DNA of 64,000 bases from Plotosus lineatus (GCA_024760905.1 CM045729.1:8281080-8345079); one strand, 5' to 3'. Shown: positions 1 to 12,749, numbered from the stretch's first letter. The notes: generated by a model not told the origin, from the letters alone. A program made the numbers and translations.

Positions 1-1137
1 AAGCGCGTGAGAGAGAGCGGCGTGAGAGAGAGAGAGAGAAACCGCGTGAGAGAAAGCGTGAGAGAGAGAGCGCGTGAGAGAGAGAGCGCGCGTGAGAGAG
101 AGAGAGAGAGCGCGTGAGAGAGAGAGAGCGCGTGTGAGAGAGAGAGAGCGCGTGTGAGAGAGAGAGAGAGAGCGCGTGTGAGAGAGAGAGCGCGTGTGTG
201 TGTGTGAGAGAGAGCGCGTGCGTGTGTGAGAGAGAGAGAGCGTGTGAGAGAGAGAGCGTGTGAGAGAGAGAGAGCGTGTGTGAGAGAGAGAGCGTGTGTG
301 AGAGAGAGAGAGCACATGTGAGAGAGAGAGAGCGAGTGTGTGAGAGAGAGCGAGTGTGTGAGAGAGAGCGAGTGTGTGTGAGAGAGCGAGTGTGTGTGAG
401 AGACAGCGTGTGTGTGAGAGACAGCGTGTGTGTGAGAGACAGCGTGTGTGAGAGAGACGGCGTGTGTGTGAGAGAGACAGCGTGTGTGTGTGAGAGAGAG
501 CGCGTGTGTGTGAGAGAGAGCGCGTGTGCGTGTGAGAGAGAGCGCGTGTGCGTGTGAGAGAGAGCGCGTGTGCGTGTGAGAGAGAGCGCGTGTGCGTGTG
601 AGAGAGAGCGCGTGTGTGTGTGAGAGAGCGCGCGTGTGTGTGAGAGAGCGCGTGTGTGAGAGAGAGCGCGTGTGTGAGAGAGCGCGTGTGTGTGTGTGTG
701 AGAGCGCGTGTGTGTGTGTGAGAGCGCGTGTGTGTGTGTGTGAGAGCGCGTGTGTGTGTGTGTGAGAGCGCGTGTGTGTGTGTGAGAGAGAGACAGCGCG
801 TGTGAGAGAGAGACAGCGCGTGTGAGAGAGAGACAGCGCATGTGAGAGAGAGACAGCGCGTGTGAGAGAGAGACAGCGCGTGTGAGAGAGAGACAGCGCG
901 TGTGAGAGAGAGAACGCGTGTGTGAGAGAGAACGCGTGTGTGTGAGAGAGATAGTGCGCGTGTGAGAGAGAGCGTGTGTGAGAGAGAGAGAAAGAGTGTG
1001 TGTGTGTGAGTGTGAGTGAGTGAGTATGAGTGTGAGTGAGTGTGTGTGAGAGAGACAGAGTGAGTGTGAATGTTTGTGAGAGAGAGCGCGTGTGTGTGTG
1101 TGAGAGAGAGAGCGCGTGTGTGTGAGAGAGAGAAACA

Positions 1138-1169
<32 letters not shown>

Positions 1170-1222
1170 AGAGAGTATGTGTGTGAGTGTGAGAGAGAGC
1201 GTGTGTGTGAGAGAGAGAAACA

Positions 1223-1256
<34 letters not shown>

Positions 1257-1920
1257 AGAGAGAGTATGTCTGTGTGTGAAGAGAGAGAGTGCGAATGTGT
1301 GTGTGAGAGAGCGCATGTGTGTGTGTGTGTGTGTGAGAGAAGCTATTGTAGAGAGAAGAGAGAGAGAGAAGCCTTGGCGAGAGAGAGCCTTGGCGTGTGT
1401 GAGCGAGAGCGCGCGTGTGTGAGAGAGAGCGCGCGTGTGTGAGAGAGAGCGCGTGTGAGAGAGAGACAGCGTGTGTGTGAGAGACAGCGTGTGTGTGATA
1501 GAGACAGTGTGTGTGAGAGAGACAGCGTGTGTGTGAGAGAGACAGCGTGTGTGAGAGAGACAGCGTGTGTGTGAGAGAGAGAGAGCGTGTGTGTGAGAGA
1601 GAGAACGTGTGTGTGAGAGAGAGAGAGAGAGCGTGTGTGTGAGAGAGAGAACGTGTGTGTGAGAGAGAGAGAGAGAGAGAGCGTGTGTGTGAGAGAGAGA
1701 AGTGTGTGTGTGTGAGAGAGAGAGAGAGCACGTGTGTGTGGGAGAGAGAGCACGTGTGTGTGTGTGAGAGAGAGAGAGCACATGTGTGTGTGTGAGAGAG
1801 AGCACGTGTGTGTGAGAGAGAGAACGTGTGTGTGTGTGTGAGAGAGAGAGAGCACGTGTGTGTGAGAGAGAGCACGTGTGTGAGAGAGAAAAGAGTGTGT
1901 GTGTGAGACAGAGTGTGAGA

Positions 1921-2628
1921 GAGAATGTGAGTGAGAGTATGAGTGTGAGTGTGTGTGAGTGAGAGAGAGTGTGTGTGTGTGTGTGGGAGAGAGTGTGAAT
2001 GTTTGTGAGAGAGAGAGAGTGTGTGTGTGTGTGTGTGTGTGGGAGAGAGAGAGAGAGAGAGAACGTGTGTGTGTGATGGAGAGTGTGTGTGATTGAGAGA
2101 GTGTGAGACTGTGAGTGTGTGTGTGCGCAAGAGAGAGTGTGAGTGTGAGAGAGAGCGGGATAGAGAGAGTGGTGTGTGTGTGTGAGAGAGAGAGAGGCAT
2201 GGAGAGGGTGTGTGTGTGAGAGAGAGAGTGAGGGATAGAGAGAGTGTGAGTGTGTGAGAGAGAGGAGTGTGAGTGTGTGAGAGAGAGAGAAAGAGGAGAG
2301 TGAGAGCATCGAGAGTGTGAGAGAGAGAGAGTGTGTGTGTGAGAGAGGGAGATAGAGTGTGTGTGAGAGAGAGAGTGAGGATAGAGAGAATGTGTAGGAG
2401 AGAGTGTGAATGTGTGTGTGTGATGGAGAGTGTGTGTGATTGAGAGAGTGTGAGAGACTGTGAGTGTGCGCAAGAAAGAGTGTGTGAGAGAGAGGGATAG
2501 AGAGAGCGGTGTGTGTGTGTGTGAGAGAGAGAGGAATGGAGAGGGTGTGTGTGTGTGAGAGAGAGAGTGAGGGATAGAGAGAGTGTGTGAGAGAGTGTGA
2601 GTGTGTGAAGAGAGAGTATGTGTGTGTG

Positions 2629-2659
<31 letters not shown>

Positions 2660-2900
2660 AGAGAGAGTATGTGTGAGACAAAGTGTGAGTGTGAGAGAGC
2701 GTGGGGAGAGCGAGTGTGTTTGAAGGAGAGAGAAAGTGCAAGTGTGTGTGTGTGAGAGAGTGTGTGAGTGAGTGTGTGTGTGTGCACATGAGAAAGCACA
2801 AGCGAGAAAGCGTGTGCGTGTCTGTGCAAGAGAGAAAGAGAGTGAGTGAGTGTTTTTGAGAGAAAGTTTGAGAGTGTGTGTGTGAGAGAGTGAGAGTGTG
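1921..2900. repeat. Higher-order module of the satellite, copy 1
   Basis: A less pure segment with diagnostic words (GTGAATGTTTGTGAG, GATGGAGAGTGTGTGTGATT, GTGCGCAAGAAAGAG and a right end GTGTTTTTGAGAGAAAGTTT). The same words recur in the same order at about 4,820-5,580 (left-truncated), 6,180-7,160 and 11,790-12,720, so roughly 1-kb blocks have been copied within the satellite. Confidence 0.8.
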
Positions 2901-4819
2901 TGTGAGAGAGTGAGAGTGTGTGTGAGAGACAGCGTGTGTGTGAGAGAGAGCGCGTGTGTGAGAGAGAGACAGCGTGTGTGAGAGAGAGACAGCGTATGTG
3001 TGAGAGAGAGCGCGTGTGTGTGTGTGTGTGAGAGAGCGCGTGTGTGTGTGTGAGAGAGAGAGAGCGCGTGTGTGTGTGTGAGAGAGAGAGCGCATGTGTG
3101 TGAGAGAGAGAGAGCGCATGTGTGTGAGAGAGTGAGCGCGTGTGTGTGTGAGAGAGAGCGCGTGTGTGTGAGAGAGAGCGCGTGTGTGAGAGAGAGACAG
3201 CGCGTGTGTGAGAGAGAGACAGCGCGTGTGTGAGAGAGAGACAGCGCGTGCGTGAGAGAGCGCGTGCGTGAGAGAGCGCGTGCGTGAGAGAGCGCGCGTG
3301 CGTGAGAGAGCGCGCTTGCGTGCGTGAGTGAGAGAGCGTGCGTGAGAGCTGCGTCGTGAGAGAGAGCAGCGTGTGAAGAGAAGCGGCGTGTGTGTGTGAA
3401 GCGCGTGTGTGTGTGAAGCGGCGTGTGTGTGTGAGAGAGCGGGTGTGTGAGTGAGAGAGAGAGCGCGTGTGTGTGTGAGAGAGCGCGTGTGTGAGAGACA
3501 GAGCGCGTGTGTGAGAGACAGCGTGTGTGAGAGAGACAGCGGCGTGTGTGAGAGAGACAGCGTGTGTGAGAGAAGCGTGTGAAAGCGCTGTGTGTGTGTG
3601 TGTGAGAGCGCGTGTGTGTGTGTGAGAGCGCGTGTGTGTGTGTGATAGCGCGTGTGCATGAGAGAGCGCGCGTGTGCGTGAGAGAGCGCGCGTGTGCGTG
3701 AGAGAGCGCGCGTGAGAGAGCGCGCGTGAGAGAGCGCGCGTGAGAGAGCGCGCGTGAGAGAGCGCGCGTGAGAGAGCGCGCGTGTGCGAGAGAGAGCGCG
3801 TGTGCGAGAGAGAGCGCGTGTGCGAGAGAGAGCGCGCGCGTGTGTGAGAGAGACAGCGTGTATGTGAGAGAGCGCGTGTGAGAGAGAGAGCGCGCGTGTG
3901 TGTGTGTGTGTGTGTGTGAGAGAGACAGCGTGTGTGTGAGAGAGAAAGCGCGTGTGTGTGTGTGTGAGAGAGAGCGCATGTGTGTGTGTGTGAGAGAGAG
4001 AGCGCGCGCATGTGTGTGTGTGTGTGAGAGAGAGAGCGCGCGCATGTGTGTGTGTGTGAGAGAGAGAGCGCGCGCATGTGTGTGTGTGTGAGAGAGAGAG
4101 CGCGCGCATGTGTGCGTGTGTGAGAGAGAGCGCGTGCGTGTGTGAGAGAGAGCGCGTGCGTGTGTGAGAGAGAGCGCGTGCGTGTGTGAGAGAGAGCGCG
4201 TGCGTGTGTGAGAGAGAGCGCGTGCGTGTGTGAGAGAGAGCGCGTGCGTGTGTGAGAGAGAGCGCGTGTGTGAGAGAGAGCGCGCGCGTGTGTGAGAGAG
4301 AGCGGCGTGCGTAGGGTGAGAGAGAAGCGGCGGCAGGTGAGAGAGAGCGTGCAGGTGTGAGAGAGAGCGCGTGTGTGAGAGAGAGAGCTGCGTGTGAGAG
4401 AGAGAGCAGCGTGTGAGAGAGAGAGCGGCAGTGTGAGAGAGAGAGAGAGAGCGAGTGTGAGAGAGACAGCGTGTGTGTGAGAGAGACAGCGTGTGTGTGA
4501 GAGAGACAGCATGTGTGTGAGAGAGACAGCGTGTGTGTGAGAGAGACAGCGTGTGTGAGAGAGAGCGCGTGTGTGTGTGTGAGAGAGAGCGCGTGTGTGA
4601 GAGAGAGCGCGTGTGTGAGAGAGAGCGCGTGTGTGTGTGTGTGAGAGAGAGCGCGTGTGTGTGTGAGAGAGAGCGCGTGCGTGTGAGAGAGCGCGTGCGT
4701 GTGTGTGAGAGAGAGCCCAGCGTGTGTGTGAGAGAGAAGCGCATGTGTGTGTCAGAGCGGCGTGTGTGTATGAGAGCGGCATGTGTGTGTGTGTGAGAGC
4801 GCGTGTGTGTGTGTGTGTG

Positions 4820-5580
4820 AGAGAGAGGATAGAGAGAGTGGTGTGTGTGTGTGTGTGTGAGAGAGAGGCATGGAGAGGGTGTGTGTGAGAGAGAGAGAGT
4901 GAGGGATAGAGAGAGTGTGTGAGAGAGTGTGAGTGTGTGAGAGAGAGTGTGAGTGTGTGAGAGAGAGTGTGAGTGTGTGAGAGAGAGAGAAAAGAGAGTG
5001 AGGCATCGAGAGTGTGAGTGTGTGTGTGTGTGAGAGAGAGGGAGATAGAGTGTGTGTGAGAGAGAGAGAGTGAGGGATAGAGAGAATGTGTAGGAGAGAG
5101 TGTGAATGTGTGTGTGTGATGGAGAGTGTGTGTGATTGAGAGAGTGTGAGAGACTGTGAGTGTGCGCAAGAAAGAGTGTGTGAGAGAGGGATAGAGAGAG
5201 CGGTGTGTGTGTGTGAGAGAGAGAGAGGAATGGAGAGGGTGTGTGTGTGAGAGAGAGAGTGAGGGATAGAGAGTGTGTGAGAGAGTGTGAGTGTGTGAAG
5301 AGAGAGTATGTGTGTGTGAGAGTGTGTGTGTGTGTGTGTGTGTGAAGAGAGAGTATGTGTGAGACAAAGTGTGAGTGTGAGAGAGCGTGGGGAGAAGCGA
5401 GAGTGTGTTTGAAGGAGAGAAAGTGCAAGTGTGTGTGAGAGAGAGTGTGTGTGAGTGAGTGTGTGTGTGTGGCAGCGCATGAGAAAGCGTGTGCGTGTCT
5501 GTGCAAGAGAGAAAGAGAGTGAGTGAGTGTTTTTGAGAGAAAGTTTGAGAGTGTGTGTGTGAGAGAGTGAGAGTGTGTGT
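4820..5580. repeat. Higher-order module of the satellite, copy 2 (left-truncated)
   Basis: It begins at the GGATAGAGAGAGTGGTG word and keeps the same order of diagnostic words through to the GTTTTTGAGAGAAAGTTTG right end. The first part of the module, present in copies 1, 3 and 4, is missing. Confidence 0.75.
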
Positions 5581-6179
5581 GAGAGACAGCGTGTGTGTGA
5601 GAGAGAGCGCGCGCGTGTGTGAGAGAGAGCGCGCGCGTGTGTGTGAGAGAGAGAGCGCGCGTGTGTGTGAGAGAGAGAGCGCGCGTGTGTGTGAGAGAGA
5701 GAGCGCGCGTGTGTGAGAGAGAGAGCGCGCGTGTGTGAGAGAGAGAGCGCGCGTGTGTGAGAGAGAGAGCGCGTGTGTGTGTGAGAGAGAGCGCGTGTGT
5801 GTGAGAGAGAGCGCGTGTGTGTGAGAGAGAGCGCGTGTGTGAGAGAGAGACAGCGCGTGTGTGAGAGAGAGACAGCGCGTGTGTGAGAGAGAGACAGCGC
5901 GTGTGTGAGAGAGACAGCCCAGGTGTGAGAGAGGAGAGAGACAGTGGCGTGTGAGAGAGGGCGTGTGTGTGTGAGAGCGCGCGCGTGTGTGTGTGTGAGA
6001 GCGCGCGTGTGTGTGTGAGAGCGCGCGTGTGTGTGTGAGAGAGCGCGTGTGTGTGTGAGAGAGCGCGTGTGTGTGTGAGAGAGCGCGTGTGTGTGTGAGA
6101 GAGCGCGTGTGTGTGAGAGAGAGAGAGCACGTGTGTGTGAGAGAGAGCACGTGTGTGAGAGAGAAAGAGTGTGTGTGTG

Positions 6180-7160
6180 AGACAGAGTGTGAGAGAGAAT
6201 GTGAGTGAGAGTATGAGTGTGAGTGTGTGTGTGAGTGAGAGAGAGTGTGTGTGTGTGTGTGTGGGAGAGAGTGTGAATGTTTGTGAGAGAGAGAGAGTGT
6301 GTGTGTGTGTGTGTGTGTGTGGAGAGAGAGAGAGAGAGAGCGTGTGTGTGTGATGGAGAGTGTGTGTGATTGAGAGAGTGTGTGTGTGCGCAAGAGAGAG
6401 TGTGAGTGTGAGAGAGAGCGGGATAGAGAGAGTGGTGTGTGTGTGTGAGAGACAGAGAGAGGCATGGAGAGGGTGTGTGTGTGAGAGAGAGAGTGAGGGA
6501 TAGAGAGAGTGTGAGTGTGTGAGAGAGAGAGTGTGAGTGTGTGAGAGAGAGAGAAAGAGAGAGTGAGGCATCGAGAGTGTGAGAGAGAGTGTGTGTGTGT
6601 GTGTGAGAGAGGGAGATAGAGTGTGTGTGAGAGAGAGAGTGAGGGATAGAGAGAATGTGTAGGAGAGAGTGTGAATGTGTGTGTGTGATGGAGAGTGTGT
6701 GTGATTGAGAGAGTGTGAGAGACTGTGAGTGTGCGCAAGAAAGAGTGTGTGTGAGAGAGAGAGGGATAGAGAGAGCGGTGTGTGTGTGTGAGAGAGAGAG
6801 GAATGGAGAGGGTGTGTGTGTGAGAGAGAGAGTGAGGGATAGAGAGAGTGTGTGAGAGAGTGTGAGTGTGTGAAGAGAGAGTATGTGTGTGTGAGAGTGT
6901 GTGTGTGTGTGAAGAGAGAGTATGTGTGAGACAAAGTGTGAGTGTGAGAGAACGTGGGGGAGAGCGAGTGTGTTTGAAGGAGAGAGAAAGTGCAAGTGTG
7001 TGTGTGAGAGAGAGTGTGTGTGAGTGAGTGTGTGTGTGTGCGCGCATGAGAAAGCACAAGCGAGAAAGTGTGTGCGTGTCTGTGCAAGAGAGAAAGAGAG
7101 TGAGTGAGTGTTTTTGAGAGAAAGTTTGAGAGTGTGTGTGAGAGAGTGAGAGTGTGTGTG
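6180..7160. repeat. Higher-order module of the satellite, copy 3
   Basis: Full-length copy of the roughly 1-kb module, from the GTGAGTGAGAGTATGAGTG left part to the GTTTTTGAGAGAAAGTTTG right end. It has small length changes in the microsatellite stretches between the diagnostic words. Confidence 0.78.
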
Positions 7161-10100
7161 AGAGACAGCGTGTGTGAGAGAGAGCGTGCGTGTGTGTGAG
7201 AGGGAGCGCGCGTGTGTGTGTGACAGAGAGCAGCAGGTGTGTGCGTGTGAGAGAGAGCAGCGGCGTGTGCGTGTGAGAGAGAGCGGCGATGTGTGTGTGA
7301 GAGAGCGGCGTGTGTGTGAAGAGCTGTGTGAGAGAGAGCGTGTGTGCGTGTGAGAGAGAAGCGGCGTGTCGCGTGTGAGAGAGAGCAGCGGCGTGTGCGT
7401 GTGAGAGCGCAGCAGTGTGTGTGAGAGAGCGCGCGTGTGTGTGTGAGAGAGAGAGCGCGTGTGTGAGAGAGAGAGCGCGTGTGTGAGAGAGAGAGCGCTT
7501 GTGTGTGAGAGAGAGCGCTTGTGTGTGAGAGAGAGCGCGTGTGTGTGAGAGAGAGCGCGTGTGTGTGAGAGAGACAGCGCGTGTGTGAGAGAGAGACAGC
7601 GCGTGTGTGAGAGAGAGACAGCGCGTGTGTGAGAGAGACAGCGCGTGTGTGAGAGAGAGCGCGCGTGTGTGAGAGAGCGCGCGTGTGTGTGTGAGAGCGC
7701 GCGTGTGTGTGTGAGAGCGCGCGTGTGTGTGTGAGAGAGCGCGTGTGTGTGTGAGAGAGCGCGTGTGTGTGTGAGAGAGAGAGCGCGTGTGTGTGTGAGA
7801 GAGCGCGTGTGTGTGTGAAGAGAGAGCTGCGTGTGTGTGAGAGAGAGAGCGCGTGTGTGAGAGAGAGAGCGCGTGTGTGAGAGAGAGCGCGTGTGTGAGA
7901 GAGAGAGCGCGTGTGTGAGAGAGAGAGCGCGTGTGTGAGAGAGCGCGTGTGAGAGAGAGCGCGTGTGTGAGAGAGCGCGTGTGTGTGTGAGAGAGAGCGC
8001 GTGTGTGTGTGAGAGAGAGCGCGTGTGTGTGTGTGAGAGAGAGCGCGTGTGTGTGTGAGAGCGCGCGTGTGTGTGTGAGAGAGCGCGTGTGTGTGTGTGA
8101 GAGAGCGCGTGTGTGTGTGAGAGAGAGAGCGCGTGTGTGTGTGAGAGAGAGAGCGCGTGTGTGTGTGAGAGAGAGCGCGCGTGTGTGAGAGAGAGCGCGC
8201 GTGTGTGTGTGTGAGAGAGCGCGTGTGTGTGTGAGAGAGAGCGCGTGTGTGAGAGAGAGCGCGCGTGTGCGTGAGAGAGCGCGTGTGCGTGAGAGAGCGC
8301 GTGTGCGTGAGAGAGCGCGCGTGTGAGAGAGCGCGCGTGTGAGAGAGCGCGCGTGTGAGAAAGAGCGCGCGTGTGAGAGAGAGCGCGTGTGAGAGAGAGC
8401 GCGTGTGAGAGAGAGCGCGTGTGAGAGAGAGCGCGCGTGTGTGTGTGAGAGCACGTGTGTGTGTGTGAGAGCACGTGTGTGTGTGAGAGCGCGTGTGTGT
8501 GTGAGAGAGAGCGTGTGTGTGAGAGCGCTGTGTGTGAGAGAGAGCGCGTGTGTGTGAGAGAGAGCGCGTGTGTGTGAGAGAGAGCGCGTGTGTGTGAGAG
8601 AGAGCGCGTGTGTGTGAGAGAGAGAGCTGCAGGTGTGTGTGAGAGAGAGCGTGGGTGAGAGAGAGCGCGTGTGTGAGAGAGAAAGCGCGTGTGTGTGAGA
8701 GAGAAGCGTGTGTGTGAGAGAGAAGCGCTTGTGTGTGAGAGAGACAGCGCAGCGTGTGTGAGAGAGAGAGACAGCGCGTGTGAGAGAGACAGCAGCGTGT
8801 GAGAGAGAGACAGCGCGTGTGAGAGAGAGCGTGGCGTGTGAGAGAGCGCCGCGTGGTGTGTGTGAGAGCCGCGTGTGTGTGAGAGAGCGCAGCGTGTGTG
8901 TGAGAGAGCGCTGTGTGTGTGAGAGAGCGGCGTGTGTGTGAGAGAGCGGCGTGTGTGTGAGAGAGCCAGCGTGTGTGAGAGAAAGCGGCGTGTGTGAGAG
9001 AGAGCGGCGTAATGTGAGAGACAGAAGCGCGTGTGTGAAGACAGAAGCGCGTGTGTGTGTGTGAGAGAGAGCGCGCGTGAGAGAGAGCGCGCGTGTGAGA
9101 GAGAGCGCGCGTGTGTGAGAGAGCGCGCGTGTGTGAGAGAGCGCGCGTGTGTGAGAGCGCGCGTGTGTGAGAGCGCGTGTGTGAGAGAGCGCGTGTGTGT
9201 GAGAGAGAGAGCGCGCGTGTGTGTGAGAGAGAGAGCGCGTGTGTGTGTGAGAGAGAGCGCGTGTGTGTGTGTGAGAGAGAGCGTGTGTGTGTGTGAGAGA
9301 GAGCGCGTGTGTGTGTGAGAGAGAGCGCGTGTGTGTGTGAGAGAGAGCGCGTGTGTGTGTGAGAGAGAGCGCGTGTGTGTGTGTGTGTGAGAGCGCGTGT
9401 GTGTGTGTGTGAGAGCGCGTGTGTGTGAGAGCGTGTGTGTGTGTGTGTGAGAGCGCGTGTGTGTGTGAGAGCGCGTGTGTGTGAGAGCCGCAGGTGTGTG
9501 AGAGCGGCAGGGTGTGTGTGTGTGAGAGAGCGCGTGTGTGTGTGTGAGAGAGACAGCGCGTGAGAGAGAGAGCGCGTGAGAGAGAGAGAGCGCGTGTGTG
9601 TGTGTGTGTGTGAGAGCGCGTGTGTGTGTGTGAGAGAGAGCGCGTGTGTGTGAGAGAGCGCGTGTGTGAGAGAGCGCGCGCGTGTGTGAGAGAGCACGCG
9701 CGTGTGTGTGTGTGATAGCGCAGTGTGTGTGAGAGCGGCAGGTGTGTGAGAGCGCGTGTGTGTGTGTGAGAGCGCGCGCGTGTGTGAGAGAGCGTGTGTG
9801 TGACACACAGGTGTGAGAGCCGCACACACAGCGTGTGAGAGAAGCGCGTGTGTGAGAGAGCCGCCAATGTGAGAGCCAGCGTGTGTGTGAGAGAGAGCGT
9901 GTGTGTGAGAGAGAGCGTGCGTGTGTGTGTGTGTGAGAGAGAGCGGCGTGTGTGTGTGAGAGAGAGCGTGTGTGTGTGTGAGAGAGGGCGCGTGTGCGAG
10001 AGAGAGCGCGTGTGCGAGAGAGAGCGCGTGTGCAGGTGTGTGTGTGTGTGAGAGAAGCGTGTGTGTGTGTGTGAGAGCGCGTGTGTGTGTGTGTGTGAGA

Positions 10101-11178
10101 GCCTGCCATGGTGTGTGTGTGTGTGAGAAGCTGCGTGTGTGTGTGTGTGTGAGAGCGTGTGTGTGTGTGTGTGTGAGAGCCGCTGTGGTGAGAGAGAGAC
10201 AGCGGCGTGTGTGAGAGAGAGACAGCGCGTGTGAGAGAGAGACAGCGTGTGTGAGAGAGAGACAGCGTGTGTGAGAGAGAGATAGTGCGCCTGTGAGAGA
10301 GAGAGAAAGAGTGTGTGTGTGTGAGTGTGAGTGAGTGAGTATGAGTGTGAGTGAGTGTGTGTGAGAGAGACAGAGAGAGTGAGTGTGTGAGCGAGACAGA
10401 GAGAGTGAGTGTGAATGTTTGTGAGAGAGAGCGCGTGTGTGTGTGAGAGAGAGAGCGCGTGTGTGTGAGAGAAACAGTGTGTGTGTGGCCAATGCGTGTG
10501 TATGTGTGAAGAGAGAGTATGTGTGTGAGTGTGAGAGAGAGAGAGTGCAAATGTGTGTGTGAGACAGAGAGAAAGCGTGTGTGTGAGTGTGTGCGTGTGT
10601 GTGAGAGTGTGCGTGTGTGTGAGAGAGAGCGCGTGTGTGAGAGAGAGCGCGTGTGTGAGAGAGAGCGCGTGTGTGTGTGTGAGAGCGCGTGTGTGTGTGT
10701 GTGTGAGAGCGCGTGTGTGTGTGTGTGTGAGAGCGCGTGTGTGTGTGTGTGTGAGAGCGCGTGCGTGTGTGTGTGTGTGTGAGAGCGCGTGTGTGAGAGA
10801 GAGACAGCGTGTGTGAGAGAGAGACAGCGTGTGTGAGAGAGAGACAGCGCGTGTGAGAGAGAGACAGCGCGTGTGAGAGAGAGACAGCGCGTGTGAGAGA
10901 GAGACAGCGCATGTGAGAGAGAGACAGCGCGTGTGAGAGAGAGACAGCGCGTGTGAGAGAGAGACAGCGCGTGTGAGAGAGAGATAGTGCGCGTGTGAGA
11001 GAGAGAGAAAGAGTGTGTGTGTGTGAGTGAGTGAGTATGAGTGTGAGTGAGTGTGTGTGAGAGAGACAGAGAGAGTGAGTGTGTGAGCGAGACAGAGAGA
11101 GTGAGTGTGAATGTTTGTGAGAGAGAGCGCGTGTGTGTGTGAGAGAGAGAGCGCGTGTGTGTGAGAGAGAGAGAAACA

Positions 11179-11210
<32 letters not shown>

Positions 11211-11789
11211 AGAGAGAGTATGTGTGTGAGTGTGAGAGAGAGTGCAAATGTGTGTGTGAGACAGAGAGAAAGCGTGTGTGTGAGAGAGAGAGAGCGTGTG
11301 TGTGAGTGAGAGAGAGCGTGTGTGTGGGTGTGTGCGTGTGTGTGAGAGTGTGCGTGTGTGTGAGAGAGAGCGCGCGTGTGTGTGAGTGTGAGAGCGAGAG
11401 CGCGCGTGTGTGTGAGTGTGAGAGAGAGAGCGCGCGTGTGTGTGAGTGTGAGAGAGAGAGCGCGCGTGTGTGTGAGTGTGAGAGAGAGAGCGCGCGTGTG
11501 TGTGAGTGTGAGAGAGAGAGCGCGCGTGTGTGTGAGTGTGAGAGAGAGAGCGCGCGCGTGTGTGAGTGTGAGAGAGAGAGCGCGCGCGTGTGTGAGTGTG
11601 AGAGAGAGAGCGCGCGCGTGTGTGAGTGTGAGAGAGAGAGCGCGCGTGTGTGAGTGTGAGAGAGAGAGCGCGCGCGAGAGAGAGACAGCGTGCGTGTGAG
11701 AGAGAGAACGTGTGTGTGTGAGAGAGAGAGAGCACGTGTGTGTGAAAGAGAGCACGTGTGTGAGAGAGAAAGAGTGTGTGTGTGAGACA

Positions 11790-12704
11790 GAGTGTGAGAG
11801 AGAACGTGAGTGAGAGTATGAGTGTGAGTGTGTGTGTGAGTGAGAGAGAGAGTGTGTGTGTGTGTGTGAGAGAGACAGAGAGAGTGAGTGTGTGAGAGAG
11901 ACACAGAGAGTGTGTGTGTGTGTGTGGGAGAGAGTGTGAATGTTTGTGAGAGAGAGAGAGTGTGTGTGTGTGTGTGGGAGAGAGAGAGAGAGAGAGAGAA
12001 CGTGTGTGTGATGGAGAGTGTGTGTGATTGAGAGAGTGTGAGAGACTGTGAGTGTGTGTGTGTGCGCAAGAGAGAGTGTGAGTGTGAGAGAGAGAGGGAT
12101 AGAGAGAGTGGTGTGTGTGTGAGAGAGAGGCATGGAGAGGGTGTGTGTGTGAGAGAGAGAGTGTGTGAGAGAGTGTGTGTGTGTGAGAGAGAGAGGGTGT
12201 GTGTGTGAGAGAGAGAGTGAGGGATAGAGAGAGTGTGAGAGAGAGTGTGTGTGTGTGAGAGAGAGAGTGAGGGATAGAGAGAATGTGTAGGAGAGAGTGT
12301 GAATGTGTGTGTGTGATGGAGAGTGTGTGTGATTGAGAGAGTGTGAGAGACTGTGAGTGTGCGCAAGAAAGAGTGTGTGAGAGAGAGGGATAGAGAGAGC
12401 GGTGTGTGTGTGTGAGAGAGAGAGGAATGGAGAGGGTGTGTGTGTGAGAGAGAGAGTGAGGGATAGAGAGAGTGTGTGTGTGAGAGTGTGTGTGTGAAGA
12501 GAGAGTATGTGTGAGACAAAGTGTGAGTGTGAGAGAACGTGGGGGAGAGCGAGTGTGTTTGAAGGAGAGAGAAAGTGCAAGTGTGTGTGTGTGAGAGAGA
12601 GTGTGTGTGTGTGCGCGCATGAGAAAGCACAAGCGAGAAAGTGTGTGCGTGTCTGTGCAAGAGAGAAAGAGAGTGAGTGAGTGTTTTTGAGAGAAAGTTT
12701 GAGA

Positions 12705-12720
<16 letters not shown>
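11790..12720. repeat. Higher-order module of the satellite, copy 4, next to orai1 exon 1
   Basis: Fourth copy. Its right end (GTTTTTGAGAGAAAGTTTG at about 12,682-12,700) runs through TG and GA runs straight into the orai1 exon 1 splice donor. This is the only copy joined to unique gene sequence, so it is the natural candidate for the ancestral module. Confidence 0.75.
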
Positions 12721-12740
<20 letters not shown>

Positions 12741-12749
12741 ATATCTCAC

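Larger units (their letters stand above)
1..12740. repeat. 12.7-kb GA/GT/GC simple-sequence satellite filling orai1 intron 1
   Basis: On the plus strand the tract is almost wholly runs of GAGAGA joined to GCGCGTGTGTG, in loose units of about 18-30 bp. Locally regular arrays occur: a 22-bp unit (GTGCGTGTGTGAGAGAGAGC) at about 4,110-4,270, a 20-bp unit ending in GACAGCGC at 10,800-10,990, and a 30-bp unit at 11,370-11,670. It abuts the orai1 exon 1 donor on its right and runs off the window on its left, so it is at least 12.7 kb of orai1 intron. Lack of TA-containing triplets keeps several frames open for thousands of codons (notably 1,343-12,580 and 4,752-12,875 on the minus strand, reading as Ser-Leu-His-Thr repeats); I regard these as non-coding artefacts. 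Confidence 0.95.

Noticed and set aside
1343..12580. A 3,745-codon open reading frame of Ser-Leu-His-Thr repeats on the minus strand
   Set aside because: Several frames are open at once because the satellite lacks stop-forming triplets. There is no start context, no domain and no sign of codon constraint, and the tract lies in orai1 intron 1.
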